DNA of 64,000 nt from Tumebacillus amylolyticus (lineage in GTDB: Bacteria > Bacillota > Bacilli > Tumebacillales > Tumebacillaceae): positions 372,001 to 436,000 of the forward strand of contig NZ_JAEQNB010000002.1 in NCBI RefSeq assembly GCF_016722965.1, read 5' to 3'. Positions within the stretch are counted from its first letter, which is position 1. The number at the start of each line of letters is the position of its first letter. A model generated the notes under the pieces. It was not told the DNA's origin and ran no database searches. It saw only the letters and a list, made by a program, of their open reading frames with translations. Positions 17,225-25,055 of the stretch are shown here, one piece after another. Made by a program: the position numbers and the translations under genes.

Positions 17225-17863
17225 TTACGGCACTTTCACTTGGGTTGTTGCTACTACAGTCGTCCCGCTTTCATCGTAGATGTGGATCGTCAGCATCTTG
17301 CCAGACAGCCCCGAGAGCTTCAACCGGGTGAGCGGTATCCGCAAGACTTGCAGGTGTCCGGGGACATGCGAGATTTTCACTTGCAGGTCTCCCTCGCTGA
17401 GCGTCATCGACTGCAAGCTGCCGTTCAGCAGGTAATACCCGACCTCCCGCGCCGGATCGATTTGCTTGTCGGACGGGAGATTCGCCGTGCTCAACCATTT
17501 CTGCGCGCTCGTGGCATCGAGGAACGTTAGCTCCTGAGTCGGTAAGTTCGGCACGTTCGAAGCTTCGTACACCACTTCTTCAATTGGGGGTTGGGCTTGT
17601 TTCGCAGTCGAAGGCGACGGCGACGGGTCGTGTTGCACAACCACAGGCTTGGCAACGAGGAACCCAACCACCACTGCCGTACAGACTCCAACGACGACCA
17701 TTCCTTGACGAAGCCAGCGGACTCGATGATGAAATGCAGCCCGACGCTCATACTCCCGCAAGACGCGCTCTTTGAAAGCGGCGGGGTCCGCAGGGGTGTC
17801 CGGCGATTTTTTTCCAAGGGATTTCAATTCGTTCGGCAGGTGGTTCCAGCGCGGATCGCTCAT
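17225..17863 (-). CDS. Putative anti-sigma factor (single-pass membrane protein)
   Basis: This 212-aa protein has a soluble N-terminal part (about 1-45), one membrane segment (GMVVVGVCTAVVVGFLVAKP) and an extracellular beta-rich domain of about 130 residues. No zinc-finger HxxxCxxC is present. It overlaps the ECF sigma gene by ATGA, and this coupling is the main evidence for an anti-sigma role. The extracellular part resembles no domain I can name. It would hold the sigma factor at the membrane until an envelope signal. Confidence 0.65.
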   Translation of the reverse strand: MSDPRWNHLPNELKSLGKKSPDTPADPAAFKERVLREYERRAAFHHRVRWLRQGMVVVGVCTAVVVGFLVAKPVVVQHDPSPSPSTAKQAQPPIEEVVYEASNVPNLPTQELTFLDATSAQKWLSTANLPSDKQIDPAREVGYYLLNGSLQSMTLSEGDLQVKISHVPGHLQVLRIPLTRLKLSGLSGKMLTIHIYDESGTTVVATTQVKVP

Positions 17864-18408
17864 CGGGTGCTCACTCCTTCCTCGGCCGCTTGTGCCCATT
17901 CGTCAAAAAGCGGGTCTTCGCCCAGCAGTTGTTGCAATTTTTTCATCGCGCGGTGCAGGGTCGTGCGCGTCTTTGCAGACGTCCAGCCGAGAATCTGCGC
18001 AGTCTCTTCTGTGGAGAGCTCCTGCATCATCCGAAGCACAACGACGTCGCGCATGTCTTGTTTCAAGTCGCGGACTGCTTGGCGCAGAGCGGCTTCCTTG
18101 GCGTGCCGTTCCGCCGTTTCGTAGGCGGTCTGTTCAACGCTTGCGATCTCTTCGGCGTGAGATAGCGAGAACCAATTTTTCAACCGCTTCTTGCGATACC
18201 AATCCACGACCGTCCTCCGGGCAATCGTCAGAATCCACGTCTTCGGCGTGGACAATCCCTGAAAACGCTCCGCTCCCAGCAACACGCGCACAAACACTTC
18301 CTGCGCGATGTCTTCGGCGTCCTGCCGACCTCGCACCTGATAGCCGATATACGCAAACACATCTCGGTGGTAGAGCCGGTACCACTCGTCGAGATCGTGT
18401 TCCACCAT
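17860..18408 (-). CDS. ECF RNA polymerase sigma factor
   Basis: This 182-aa group 4 sigma factor has region 2 (LYHRDVFAYIGYQVRGRQDAEDIAQEVFVRV, here in two pieces: AYIGYQVRGRQDAEDIAQ then EVFVRV) and region 4 (LSTEETAQILGWTSAKTRTT). TPKTWILTIARRTVVDWYRKK is the usual region 2.4. The ATG at 18408 has GAGGGTG upstream; a GTG three codons earlier is less likely. An ECF-type promoter lies just upstream (18455-18481). It is coupled to the membrane anti-sigma gene downstream. Confidence 0.92.
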   Translation of the reverse strand: MVEHDLDEWYRLYHRDVFAYIGYQVRGRQDAEDIAQEVFVRVLLGAERFQGLSTPKTWILTIARRTVVDWYRKKRLKNWFSLSHAEEIASVEQTAYETAERHAKEAALRQAVRDLKQDMRDVVVLRMMQELSTEETAQILGWTSAKTRTTLHRAMKKLQQLLGEDPLFDEWAQAAEEGVSTR

Positions 18409-18454
18409 CGAGCCCACCCTCTTTCTCTCTCTCGCGAATTCCTTTGTCTATGTA

Positions 18455-18481
18455 GTCGGTAGAAAAGTCCGGAACGTTACA
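18455..18481 (-). promoter_or_regulatory. Candidate autoregulated ECF promoter for the sigma gene at 18408
   Basis: On the minus strand, TGTAAC (18481-18476) is separated by 17 nt from CGAC (18458-18455). This matches the SigX/SigW-type -35/-10 arrangement. The -35 overlaps the last codons of mnmM. Confidence 0.45.
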
Positions 18482-19046
18482 AACGTCCGCGTTTTTCGAT
18501 GGCGAGGAGGATCGGCGGGGAGTTTTTTTGATTCCAGAAGCGGTACATGAGCACATGCGCTTCTTTTTTATGAAGGTGGTGCGCCCAATCGAGGACCGCT
18601 TCGGACTCGACTTTGCCCTCGTCATGTCCCGCGTAGAGCATCACGGAGAGGATGCCGCCGGGGACGAGCAGGTCGAGCGCGGCTTGCAAGGCGGGTACGG
18701 TGCTCGCTTCGGTCGTGACCACCGAGAGATCACCGCCGGGCAAGTACCCAAGGTTGAACGTCACCGCTTTCACACCTGCCGGAACGAACTCGCGCATCTC
18801 GGCATGACTCTCCAGGAAAAAAGCGGCTCGCTCCGCCACGCCTGCTTCCTCCAAACGAGCCCGTGCCGACGCCAACGCCTCTGCTTGAATATCAAACCCG
18901 TACACGCGCCCGCTCTCTCCCACGAGTTGCGCCAAAAACAGCGTGTCATGCCCGTTCCCCACCGTCGCGTCGACGGCGACGTCTCCCTCATTCAAAACCT
19001 CCGTGAGCAACGTTCGTACATACGCCAACATCGGCTTGATCACCAT
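18477..19046 (-). CDS. mnmM: tRNA (mnm5s2U34) methyltransferase MnmM/YtqB family
   Basis: This 189-aa class I SAM methyltransferase has DATVGNGHDTLFLAQ (SAM-binding loop), VYGFDIQAEAL, FNLGYLPGGD and YAGHDEGKVESEAV, which are YtqB-specific features. The family was shown to methylate the wobble uridine modification in tRNA of Gram-positives. I chose the ATG at 19046 because GGGAGG lies upstream; a TTG three codons earlier is too close to it. In B. subtilis ytqB is next to ytqA; here a sigma/DUF3600 pair separates it from ytqA (21008-21967). Confidence 0.85.
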   Translation of the reverse strand: MVIKPMLAYVRTLLTEVLNEGDVAVDATVGNGHDTLFLAQLVGESGRVYGFDIQAEALASARARLEEAGVAERAAFFLESHAEMREFVPAGVKAVTFNLGYLPGGDLSVVTTEASTVPALQAALDLLVPGGILSVMLYAGHDEGKVESEAVLDWAHHLHKKEAHVLMYRFWNQKNSPPILLAIEKRGRL

Positions 19047-19094
19047 GTCGGACAAAACCTCCCTTGCTGTTGTAAAATTTTCTCAAGAATGGAC

Positions 19095-19120
19095 TGAACC
19101 TTTTCCGGGTCCAGAGCGAA
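19095..19120 (+). promoter_or_regulatory. Candidate autoregulated ECF promoter for the sigma gene at 19155
   Basis: TGAACC (19095-19100) and CGAA (19117-19120) are 16 nt apart, matching Bacillus ECF promoters (AAC, 16-17 nt, CG-x-A). Transcription would start about 28 nt before the ATG. Confidence 0.45.
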
Positions 19121-19154
19121 GATACGTATGAAAGCACGATGGGAGGGCCCCCCA

Positions 19155-19742
19155 ATGATCCAGTTCACTGATCAGGAATGGCAAGACTGGCTAGAAAAAT
19201 TGATCGCCGGCGATCGCAACGCCTTCGAAATTGTCTATACAAACACCTGCGAGGATATCTACCGCATCGTGTCGTTTCTCGTCACCGACAGACAGGACGT
19301 GGCCGACATCGTCAACGAGGTGTACATCCGAATGTGGAAGTCGCTGCACCGCTATGATGCCACTCGCGAGTTTCGCTTTTGGTTGCACGGACTCGCCGTT
19401 CACACCGTCCAAGATTGGAAACGCAAAGTCTGGCGCCGACTGCGTTTGATCGACCGCAAGAAGTCGCTCGAAGTCGAAGAACATGTTCACACGGAAGACC
19501 AAGTCCTGCAAGACGAGACGCGCCAAGAGTTGGTGGAGCGAGTCGCCCAACTGTCGCACAAACTGCGCGTCGTCGTGATCTTGCGCTACTTCCAGCACTA
19601 CAGTTTGGAGCAGATCGCGGAACTGCTGACCATCCCGCTTGGCACGGTGAAATCCAGACATCATCTGGCGTTGAAGCAACTGCGCATCTCGTTTGAAGAA
19701 CCCTCGGTACCGCGAAAGGTGGAAAGCCCCCATGTCTACTGA
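19155..19742 (+). CDS. ECF RNA polymerase sigma factor
   Basis: This 195-aa sigma factor has region 2 (DIYRIVSFLVTDRQDVADIV, NEVYIRMWKSL) and region 4 (HYSLEQIAELLTIPLGTVKS). The ATG at 19155 follows GGGAGGG. Its 3' end overlaps the start of the next gene by 11 nt, so the two are coupled. It is not closely similar to the two other ECF factors in this window, so it represents a separate regulon. Confidence 0.92.
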   Translation: MIQFTDQEWQDWLEKLIAGDRNAFEIVYTNTCEDIYRIVSFLVTDRQDVADIVNEVYIRMWKSLHRYDATREFRFWLHGLAVHTVQDWKRKVWRRLRLIDRKKSLEVEEHVHTEDQVLQDETRQELVERVAQLSHKLRVVVILRYFQHYSLEQIAELLTIPLGTVKSRHHLALKQLRISFEEPSVPRKVESPHVY

Positions 19743-20856
19743 AAACCAGCTTCAGCACGACCTCGCCAAGCAAGCGTCCCGGATGACGCCCCCTGCCGAT
19801 CTGAAAGACCGTGTCCGCAACTCCTACGAACTTCATCTGAAGGAACAAAAAAAGGAGAGATCCCCTATGAAAAAGAAACTTCTCACCGCCGTTGCCGCCG
19901 TTTGCCTGCTGGTTCCGAGCGTCGGGTTCGCCGCCGACAGCGGGATGCTCGGGGACGACATCTACGGGTCGTTCCAACAAGCGAAGAAATCATTCAAGAG
20001 CTTCACCAAGGAAACCTACGCCGGATTCGCGCTCAAGCTCTCGGGAGCGAAACGCGAACTGGGTGAGGAAGAATACGCGAAGTTCGTCGCGATTCGCAAG
20101 CAGTACATCGGGTTTCTGTCTGAGCACGGCGACAAGTACGGTCACATTGACGTCGACAAGCTTTCGGCGGAAGATCGTGCGACGCTGAAGCAACTGATGG
20201 CTTCGATGACGCCGGACGATGATAAACTCAACCACAACAAATCTACCCGAGACGTGCTGACGGCCGAGGAATACGATCAGTACTTGGAAGCGCAGTTGAC
20301 GTACCAGACGGTGATGGCGCGGACGGGTGTGGAGTACGACCGGGAGATCGACGTGGAGAAACTGCCGGACGATCTTAAAGACCGCTATGTGTCCGCGAAT
20401 GATCTCATCGAGAGCGTCAATGAAAAAATCCACCTGCCCAATGAGTATGAGCAGAAGGAGATCGACACGATCGGGGAAGCGGACTATCAGAAGTACCGTG
20501 ACATTCAGAACCAACTCAACCACCTTCGTAGACAGTACCAGCCGAACAACATGTTGCTCAACTACAACCAACTGCCGGCGGAAGCGCGTGCCCAAGCGAA
20601 GGAACTGCTCAAGCAAGAACAGCCGTACTTGGAGCGCATCCGCCATCAGAAACTCCAAAGCCAAGATGTGCTGACCCCGCAAGAGCAGGACGCTTACTTG
20701 GAAGCCCTGATCACGTTCGACTCCATCCAAGCCAACCACTACGTCCTCAAAAACAAAGCCTACCGCTTCGACGAATCCGCCGTCACCGGCGATGAGAAAA
20801 AACAATATGATCAAGCCTTGGCGGTCATCAACCAAGTCTCCGAACGCCTCAAATAA
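19732..20856 (+). CDS. Anti-sigma factor, DUF3600-like (ECF negative effector)
   Basis: This 374-aa protein has an N-terminal cytoplasmic helix region (RMTPPADLKDRVRNSYELHL), a single membrane segment (LLTAVAAVCLLVPSVGFAA) and a long extracellular, charged helical domain. Inside it, segments such as LTAEEYDQYLEAQLTYQTVM and LTPQEQDAYLEALITFDSI recur, suggesting internal repeats. The layout matches the DUF3600 proteins annotated as ECF sigma negative effectors in Bacillus cereus group genomes. AAAGGTGG lies before the ATG. It is coupled to the sigma gene. Confidence 0.78.
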   Translation: MSTENQLQHDLAKQASRMTPPADLKDRVRNSYELHLKEQKKERSPMKKKLLTAVAAVCLLVPSVGFAADSGMLGDDIYGSFQQAKKSFKSFTKETYAGFALKLSGAKRELGEEEYAKFVAIRKQYIGFLSEHGDKYGHIDVDKLSAEDRATLKQLMASMTPDDDKLNHNKSTRDVLTAEEYDQYLEAQLTYQTVMARTGVEYDREIDVEKLPDDLKDRYVSANDLIESVNEKIHLPNEYEQKEIDTIGEADYQKYRDIQNQLNHLRRQYQPNNMLLNYNQLPAEARAQAKELLKQEQPYLERIRHQKLQSQDVLTPQEQDAYLEALITFDSIQANHYVLKNKAYRFDESAVTGDEKKQYDQALAVINQVSERLK

Positions 20857-20952
20857 GAGCACCCACTAAAAAAATACCCCTGCGGGACTCCCCACTCCTG
20901 CAGGGCCCCCTGCCTGCATACCCTGCCTTCGCAATCCCACCATCCCTGCACG

Positions 20953-20990
20953 CAAAAAGAGAACCCTTGCCAAGAGGGTTCTCTTTTTTT
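20953..20990. terminator. Bidirectional terminator between the DUF3600 and ytqA genes
   Basis: Stem AGAGAACCCT/AGGGTTCTCT with a 7-nt loop, A5 before and T7 after. A second GC-rich hairpin (CCCTGC...GCAGGG) lies just upstream at about 20880-20905. Confidence 0.85.
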
Positions 20991-21007
20991 CCGTATGCCC
21001 TGTGCGG

Positions 21008-21967
21008 TTACGCTTGTGGGTCGTAGAACTTGCCTTGCCAAGAGTCTCGCTTTTTCATCTCGGCATCGATGCCGTTGAGCACCGACCACTTGTCCAAACT
21101 CCACAGCGGGCCGATCAGCGTATCCGGCGGACCGTCGCCGGTCAGACGGTGGATGACCATGTCCGGCGGCAGAATTTCCAGCATGTCGCACACCAAGTTG
21201 ATGTAGCGATCTTGGTCGATGAACTCCACCATGCCTTCTTCCCACTGCTTCACCATCGGCGTATACTTCAACAGATGCAACAGGTGAATCTTGATCCCCT
21301 GCACGTCCATTTTCGCCACGGCCCTCGCCGTCTCCATCATCATCTCGTCCGTCTCGCCCGGCAACCCGAGGATGATATGCGAACAAACGCGGATGTCCTG
21401 CTTGCGTAAACGATCCACCGCATCGAGGTACGTCTGAAAATCGTGCGCCCGATTGATCGTCTCCGCCGTCGATTCATGCATCGTCTGCAACCCGAGCTCC
21501 AACCACAGATACGTCCGCTTATTCAAATCTCCGAGATACTCCACCACATCATCCGGCAAACAATCCGGGCGCGTCGCAATGGAGAGCCCGACGACATCCT
21601 TTTGCTCCAAGATCGTTTCATAATACTCACGCAGCGTCTCCACCGGTGCGTACGTGTTCGTGTACGCTTGGAAGTACCCGAGGTATTTCGCCTTGGGCCA
21701 TTTCTTGTGCATCCGCTCCGTCACCTCGTGAAACTGCGTCACGAGATCGTCCGTGCGGTCTCCCGCAAAGTCCCCCGACCCGCGAGCCGAGCAAAACGTA
21801 CAACCGCCCGTCGCAACCGCTCCGTCCCGATTCGGGCACGTAAACCCGGCGTCGAGCGGCACTTTGAAGATCTTCTCCCCAAAGATGCCGCGCAGATGAT
21901 GATTCCACGTATGATAGCGCTTGTCCCCCCACAACAGCGGGGTGCGCGAAGATTCGATGTGAGTCAT
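21008..21967 (-). CDS. ytqA: Radical SAM protein, TIGR01212/YtqA family
   Basis: This 319-aa protein carries an elongated radical-SAM cysteine motif, CPNRDGAVATGGCTFC, instead of the plain CxxxCxxC. It is followed by YLGYFQAYTNTYAP, GLSIATRPDCLPDDV and LELGLQTMHESTAE. These match the YtqA/YhcC family, which is related to tRNA-modifying ELP3-like enzymes; its exact reaction is not something I can state. AAAGGAG lies 7 nt before the ATG at 21967. It needs a [4Fe-4S] cluster and SAM. Confidence 0.9.
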   Translation of the reverse strand: MTHIESSRTPLLWGDKRYHTWNHHLRGIFGEKIFKVPLDAGFTCPNRDGAVATGGCTFCSARGSGDFAGDRTDDLVTQFHEVTERMHKKWPKAKYLGYFQAYTNTYAPVETLREYYETILEQKDVVGLSIATRPDCLPDDVVEYLGDLNKRTYLWLELGLQTMHESTAETINRAHDFQTYLDAVDRLRKQDIRVCSHIILGLPGETDEMMMETARAVAKMDVQGIKIHLLHLLKYTPMVKQWEEGMVEFIDQDRYINLVCDMLEILPPDMVIHRLTGDGPPDTLIGPLWSLDKWSVLNGIDAEMKKRDSWQGKFYDPQA

Positions 21968-22069
21968 GTCGTGACTCCTTTCCAGTAACTTCATCGTTAT
22001 ATTGTAGCCTATTTTCAAGAAAAAATCTGCATTCTCCCTGAGTCCCCGGTACCATCCACCCATACGGGA

Positions 22070-22171
22070 CATATGATACAGCACAACCAGCGGGTCATGA
22101 AGCACACTAGGGTCAGGTTCCAGTCATGTTGAAAAAACACCCTCCGTTACCAGTCGAACGGAGGGTGTTTT
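22070..22171 (+). promoter_or_regulatory. Mother-cell sigma-like -10 (22070-22078) followed by a terminator with no convincing ORF
   Basis: GGGACATATGATACAGCA here nearly repeats GGGACATAGGATACAGCA in front of the yjcZ-like gene, including CATAnnnTA. About 50 nt downstream is a perfect stem-loop (ACACCCTCCGTT...AACGGAGGGTGT with T4). The only ORF is 11 codons without a ribosome site. A short sporulation transcript is possible; the hairpin also terminates the minus-strand CrtI-like gene. Confidence 0.35.
22132..22171. terminator. Terminator of the CrtI-like oxidoreductase gene (bidirectional)
   Basis: A6 then a 12-bp perfect stem ACACCCTCCGTT/AACGGAGGGTGT and T4. It lies just after the minus-strand gene ending at 22183. 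Confidence 0.8.
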
Positions 22172-22182
22172 CTGTCTTTCTC

Positions 22183-23484
22183 TTAATACAGCGTCACTCG
22201 GTGCATCAACCGGTTGCCCGCTTCCCAGCCGGACGAGAACGAGAGCTCCGACAACTGCCCGACGCCCTGTACCCAGTCCCCCGCAAACACGGCGTTCGCG
22301 CAAGAATGGAACTGCACCGGCATCAGCTTCTGGTCATCTTCGACTTTGATCTCCTGCGCCGCCGCGCGCTCTGTATAGCGCTTGGCGACCAGTTCGTCAC
22401 GCCAGCCCGGCAAGTGCTTGTCAAACAGTGCTTCGATGTCGCCCTTGCGTTTTTGCGCGTGCTCACGGTCCCCGACTTCCTCCGACTTCAGGTAGGCAAT
22501 CGCCTGAATCAACTGCCCGCCCTCCGGAACACACTCCGGATCGTAATGCGAGATGTCGGTGAGGAAGACTTTGTGTTCCTTGTCATAGATGTACGTGTAC
22601 GGCGTCTCGACTCGATTTTTCAACCCGATGTCATAGACGAGCACCGTGTTCGGGCGTTGCAACAAGTACGGCGCGATGGCATCGGCCAGCGGCGTGTCTT
22701 GGAAGATCTTGCCCAACTCCTTCGGCGGGCAGGCGAACACGAACTCATCGCCTTCCATCAAGCCCTCCGACGTCTCAACCGCAACCACCCGATTTCCTTC
22801 AAAAATCACGCGGTCGATTTTCGCCTTCGTGATGATCTCCGAACCGTTCTCGCGGATGACGCGTTCCAACTCCGCGACGAGGCTCTCCCAGCCGCCCGCG
22901 ATGTACGCCACGGCCTTCGAGGTTTTGAACATGCGTTGGTAATACTTGAAAAACACCGTCGACGGAATCCGCTCCGGCTCTTGGGTGAAGAAATTCGAAG
23001 ACGCCAGCAACAGCATCAATTGTTGGATCTCGGGCGTTTTCTTCGTGCGCTTCATCCATTCGCCGATCGTCACACCCTCTTCCCCGCGTTCCAAAAGGCA
23101 GACCGTTTTCATCACTTCAATCGCAAACGCAGCCTTTGCCGTCGTCGCGGAGAGGATCTTGGTTTTGTACAAGCCTTCCAGCGTCGCCGGCATTTCGGTC
23201 AGTTCTTCGCCGAGATCGTAGCGGGCTTTTTTCGGATCGAAGTCGCGCCAGTTGACGGTGATGCCCAGTTCCCGTTCCAGTTTGCGAATGTAGGAGGAGT
23301 CGCGCGTGTAGATCGCGTGCGCTCCGAAGTTGAAGTTGAAACCTTTGAGCGGAATCGTCACCGCACGACCGCCGGTCTTCGGTGCTTTTTCCAGCAATTT
23401 GACTTGCAATCCGTTCTTCGCCAGACGCGCCGCGACACTCAGGCCGGCCAGACCCCCGCCAATCACTACGGCTCGCTTTTTCAT
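22183..23484 (-). CDS. Phytoene desaturase/CrtI-like FAD-dependent oxidoreductase
   Basis: This 433-aa protein opens with the FAD dinucleotide-binding motif VIGGGLAGLSVAARLAKNG, then EKAPKTGGRAVTI and GAHAIYTRDSSY, and ends NAVFAGDWVQGVGQLSELSF with GWEAGNRL, the second FAD contact of CrtI/amine-oxidase relatives. The substrate is unknown; no carotenoid synthase is nearby, so a carotenoid role is not supported. GGGGG precedes the ATG. It is divergent from the TetR gene across an intergenic region with a 16-bp tandem repeat. Confidence 0.82.
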   Translation of the reverse strand: MKKRAVVIGGGLAGLSVAARLAKNGLQVKLLEKAPKTGGRAVTIPLKGFNFNFGAHAIYTRDSSYIRKLERELGITVNWRDFDPKKARYDLGEELTEMPATLEGLYKTKILSATTAKAAFAIEVMKTVCLLERGEEGVTIGEWMKRTKKTPEIQQLMLLLASSNFFTQEPERIPSTVFFKYYQRMFKTSKAVAYIAGGWESLVAELERVIRENGSEIITKAKIDRVIFEGNRVVAVETSEGLMEGDEFVFACPPKELGKIFQDTPLADAIAPYLLQRPNTVLVYDIGLKNRVETPYTYIYDKEHKVFLTDISHYDPECVPEGGQLIQAIAYLKSEEVGDREHAQKRKGDIEALFDKHLPGWRDELVAKRYTERAAAQEIKVEDDQKLMPVQFHSCANAVFAGDWVQGVGQLSELSFSSGWEAGNRLMHRVTLY

Positions 23485-23550
23485 GGGTGAATACCCCCGT
23501 TTTCCGTGTTTTCATATTTGTCACACATCATGCGACCTATATCATTAATG

Positions 23551-23582
23551 GACTTAGTACATTATAGACTCAGTACATTTAT
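23551..23582. repeat. 16-bp tandem repeat between the CrtI-like and TetR genes (possible operator)
   Basis: GACTTAGTACATTATA is followed directly by GACTCAGTACATTTAT. Each copy contains the palindromic ACTnAGT, and a minus-strand TATAAT (23566-23561) lies within the first copy. The layout fits a two-site operator for the divergent regulator. Confidence 0.45.
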
Positions 23583-23663
23583 GATAAGGGTACATCAGGT
23601 GGTGTGTCCAGCAGATTTTTTTAGTAAAATATAGTGAGAACGAATGAACCTGGGGGTTGCAAC

Positions 23664-24254
23664 ATGCCGACACGACGAGAGCGCAAAAAACAAGAGACGC
23701 GCACGAAAATTTTCACCGCCGCGATGAAATTGTTCCAAGAGCGCGGCTATGACGCCACCACCATCGACATGATCGCCGAACACGCCGATGTCGCACGAGG
23801 GACGGTGTTCCTCCACTTCCCGACCAAGGAAGCCATCCTCGCCCACTGGGGTCAAGAGCCGCTCGAAGAAGTCATCGAACGCCGCAACGAGTGGGACCTC
23901 GACGAATGGACCTGCGAACAGAAGATCATGCAAATTTTCGAGATCGCCATGACGACCAACCGGGAAAACCTGCCGCTCGTGCGGATTTTCGTCAAGTCTT
24001 CCCTTGGCACGCCGTCTGCCGTCATCCAAGGCGGGGACATCCTGTCGCTTCGCAATCTGTTCGCCGACATCCTCGAAGCCGGTCAGGAAAAAGGCATCTT
24101 GCAAGACACCATCGACCCGATCATCGCCGGCAACATGATCGAGAACATCTACCTCCACGCCGTCAACGACTGGGTGCTGGCAGAAGGCCAGTGGCCGATC
24201 GAAGAGATCTTCCAGACGAAGATCCACTACTTATTTAATGGCTTGAACGCTTGA
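23664..24254 (+). CDS. TetR/AcrR-family transcriptional regulator
   Basis: This 196-aa protein has an N-terminal TetR HTH: TRTKIFTAAMKLFQERGYDA then TTIDMIAEHADVARGTVFLH and FPTKEAIL. The C-terminal ligand domain is unclassified. The ATG at 23664 follows GGGGGTT. It is divergent from the CrtI-like gene and probably represses it and itself. It could also be the regulator of the fatty acid operon at 14.7 kb, but the PaaR-like site is not seen near it, so that link is weak. Confidence 0.88.
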   Translation: MPTRRERKKQETRTKIFTAAMKLFQERGYDATTIDMIAEHADVARGTVFLHFPTKEAILAHWGQEPLEEVIERRNEWDLDEWTCEQKIMQIFEIAMTTNRENLPLVRIFVKSSLGTPSAVIQGGDILSLRNLFADILEAGQEKGILQDTIDPIIAGNMIENIYLHAVNDWVLAEGQWPIEEIFQTKIHYLFNGLNA

Positions 24255-24315
24255 AATCTATGTATGAAGGACCCGTCCCACGAGTATCCTAGTGCAGGGG
24301 ACTTGGAAAAAAATC

Positions 24316-24344
24316 TTGGCATCCCTTCCTAACTAAGTTATGAT
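24316..24344 (+). promoter_or_regulatory. SigA promoter of sodA
   Basis: TTGGCA (24316-24321), 17-nt spacer, TATGAT (24339-24344); the sodA ATG is 46 nt further downstream, with a GGAGG site. Confidence 0.75.
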
Positions 24345-24389
24345 ATATCTATGTATAAAAACTCTTCACCTACATAGGAGGAATACGAA

Positions 24390-24995
24390 ATGGCACATCA
24401 ACTTCCGGCACTTCCGTACGCATTTGACGCTCTTGAGCCGCACATCGACGCTCAAACCATGGAGATCCACCACGATCGCCACCATGCAACCTACGTAACC
24501 AACCTCAACGCAGCTCTCGAAGCACACCCGGAGCTCGCTGAGAAATCCATCGAAGCTCTCATCGCAAACATGGACGCGATTCCGGAAGGCATCCGCGGCG
24601 CAGTTCGCAACAACGGCGGCGGCCATGCGAACCACTCCCTGTTCTGGGAAGTCATGACCCCGGGCGGCAAAGCTCTCTCCGGCGAACTGGCTGACGCGAT
24701 CAACGCGACCTTCGGTTCCTTCGACAACTTCAAAGCCGAGTTCACCAAAGCAGGCGCAACCCGCTTCGGTTCCGGCTGGGCGTGGCTCGTCGTTGACGGC
24801 GGCAAACTCGCTGTCACCTCCACCCCGAACCAAGATTCCCCGCTGATGGAAGGCAAGACCCCGATCCTCGGCATGGACGTTTGGGAGCACGCGTACTACC
24901 TCAAGTACCAAAACAAGCGCCCGGACTACATGAACGCATTCTTCAACGTCATCAACTGGGATGAAGTTGCGAAGCGTTACGCAGCTGCGAAGTAA
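24390..24995 (+). CDS. sodA: Superoxide dismutase, Mn/Fe family
   Basis: This 201-aa enzyme converts superoxide to peroxide and oxygen. The metal ligands are visible: the first His in the [14 protein letters not shown] region, His in [14 protein letters not shown], and Asp and His in [28 protein letters not shown] is more typical of Mn-specific enzymes. TAGGAGG precedes the ATG. The gene has its own SigA promoter and a terminator, and its codon usage is strongly biased (for example GCA/CTC repeats), suggesting high expression. Confidence 0.96.
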   Translation: MAHQLPALPYAFDALEPHIDAQTMEIHHDRHHATYVTNLNAALEAHPELAEKSIEALIANMDAIPEGIRGAVRNNGGGHANHSLFWEVMTPGGKALSGELADAINATFGSFDNFKAEFTKAGATRFGSGWAWLVVDGGKLAVTSTPNQDSPLMEGKTPILGMDVWEHAYYLKYQNKRPDYMNAFFNVINWDEVAKRYAAAK

Positions 24996-25009
24996 TTTCG
25001 CCTGTTTGG

Positions 25010-25055
25010 AAAAAAGAGAAGCCGTCACCCCTTGCGGGAGACGGCTTCTTTTTTT
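25010..25055. terminator. Bidirectional terminator between sodA and ecfT
   Basis: Stem GAAGCCGTC/GACGGCTTC with A6 before and T7 after; the minus-strand ecfT stop codon lies in its T-run. Confidence 0.85.

Noticed and set aside
22095-22130. 11-codon ORF (MKHTRVRFQSC) after the sporulation-like promoter
   Set aside because: No usable ribosome site and too short to support.
22183-23484. Carotenoid biosynthesis locus
   Set aside because: Only one CrtI-like oxidoreductase is present; no phytoene/squalene synthase-type gene is nearby.
22126-23490. 454-codon plus-strand frame starting in the terminator
   Set aside because: It begins inside a hairpin and is antisense to the CrtI-like gene; no ribosome site.
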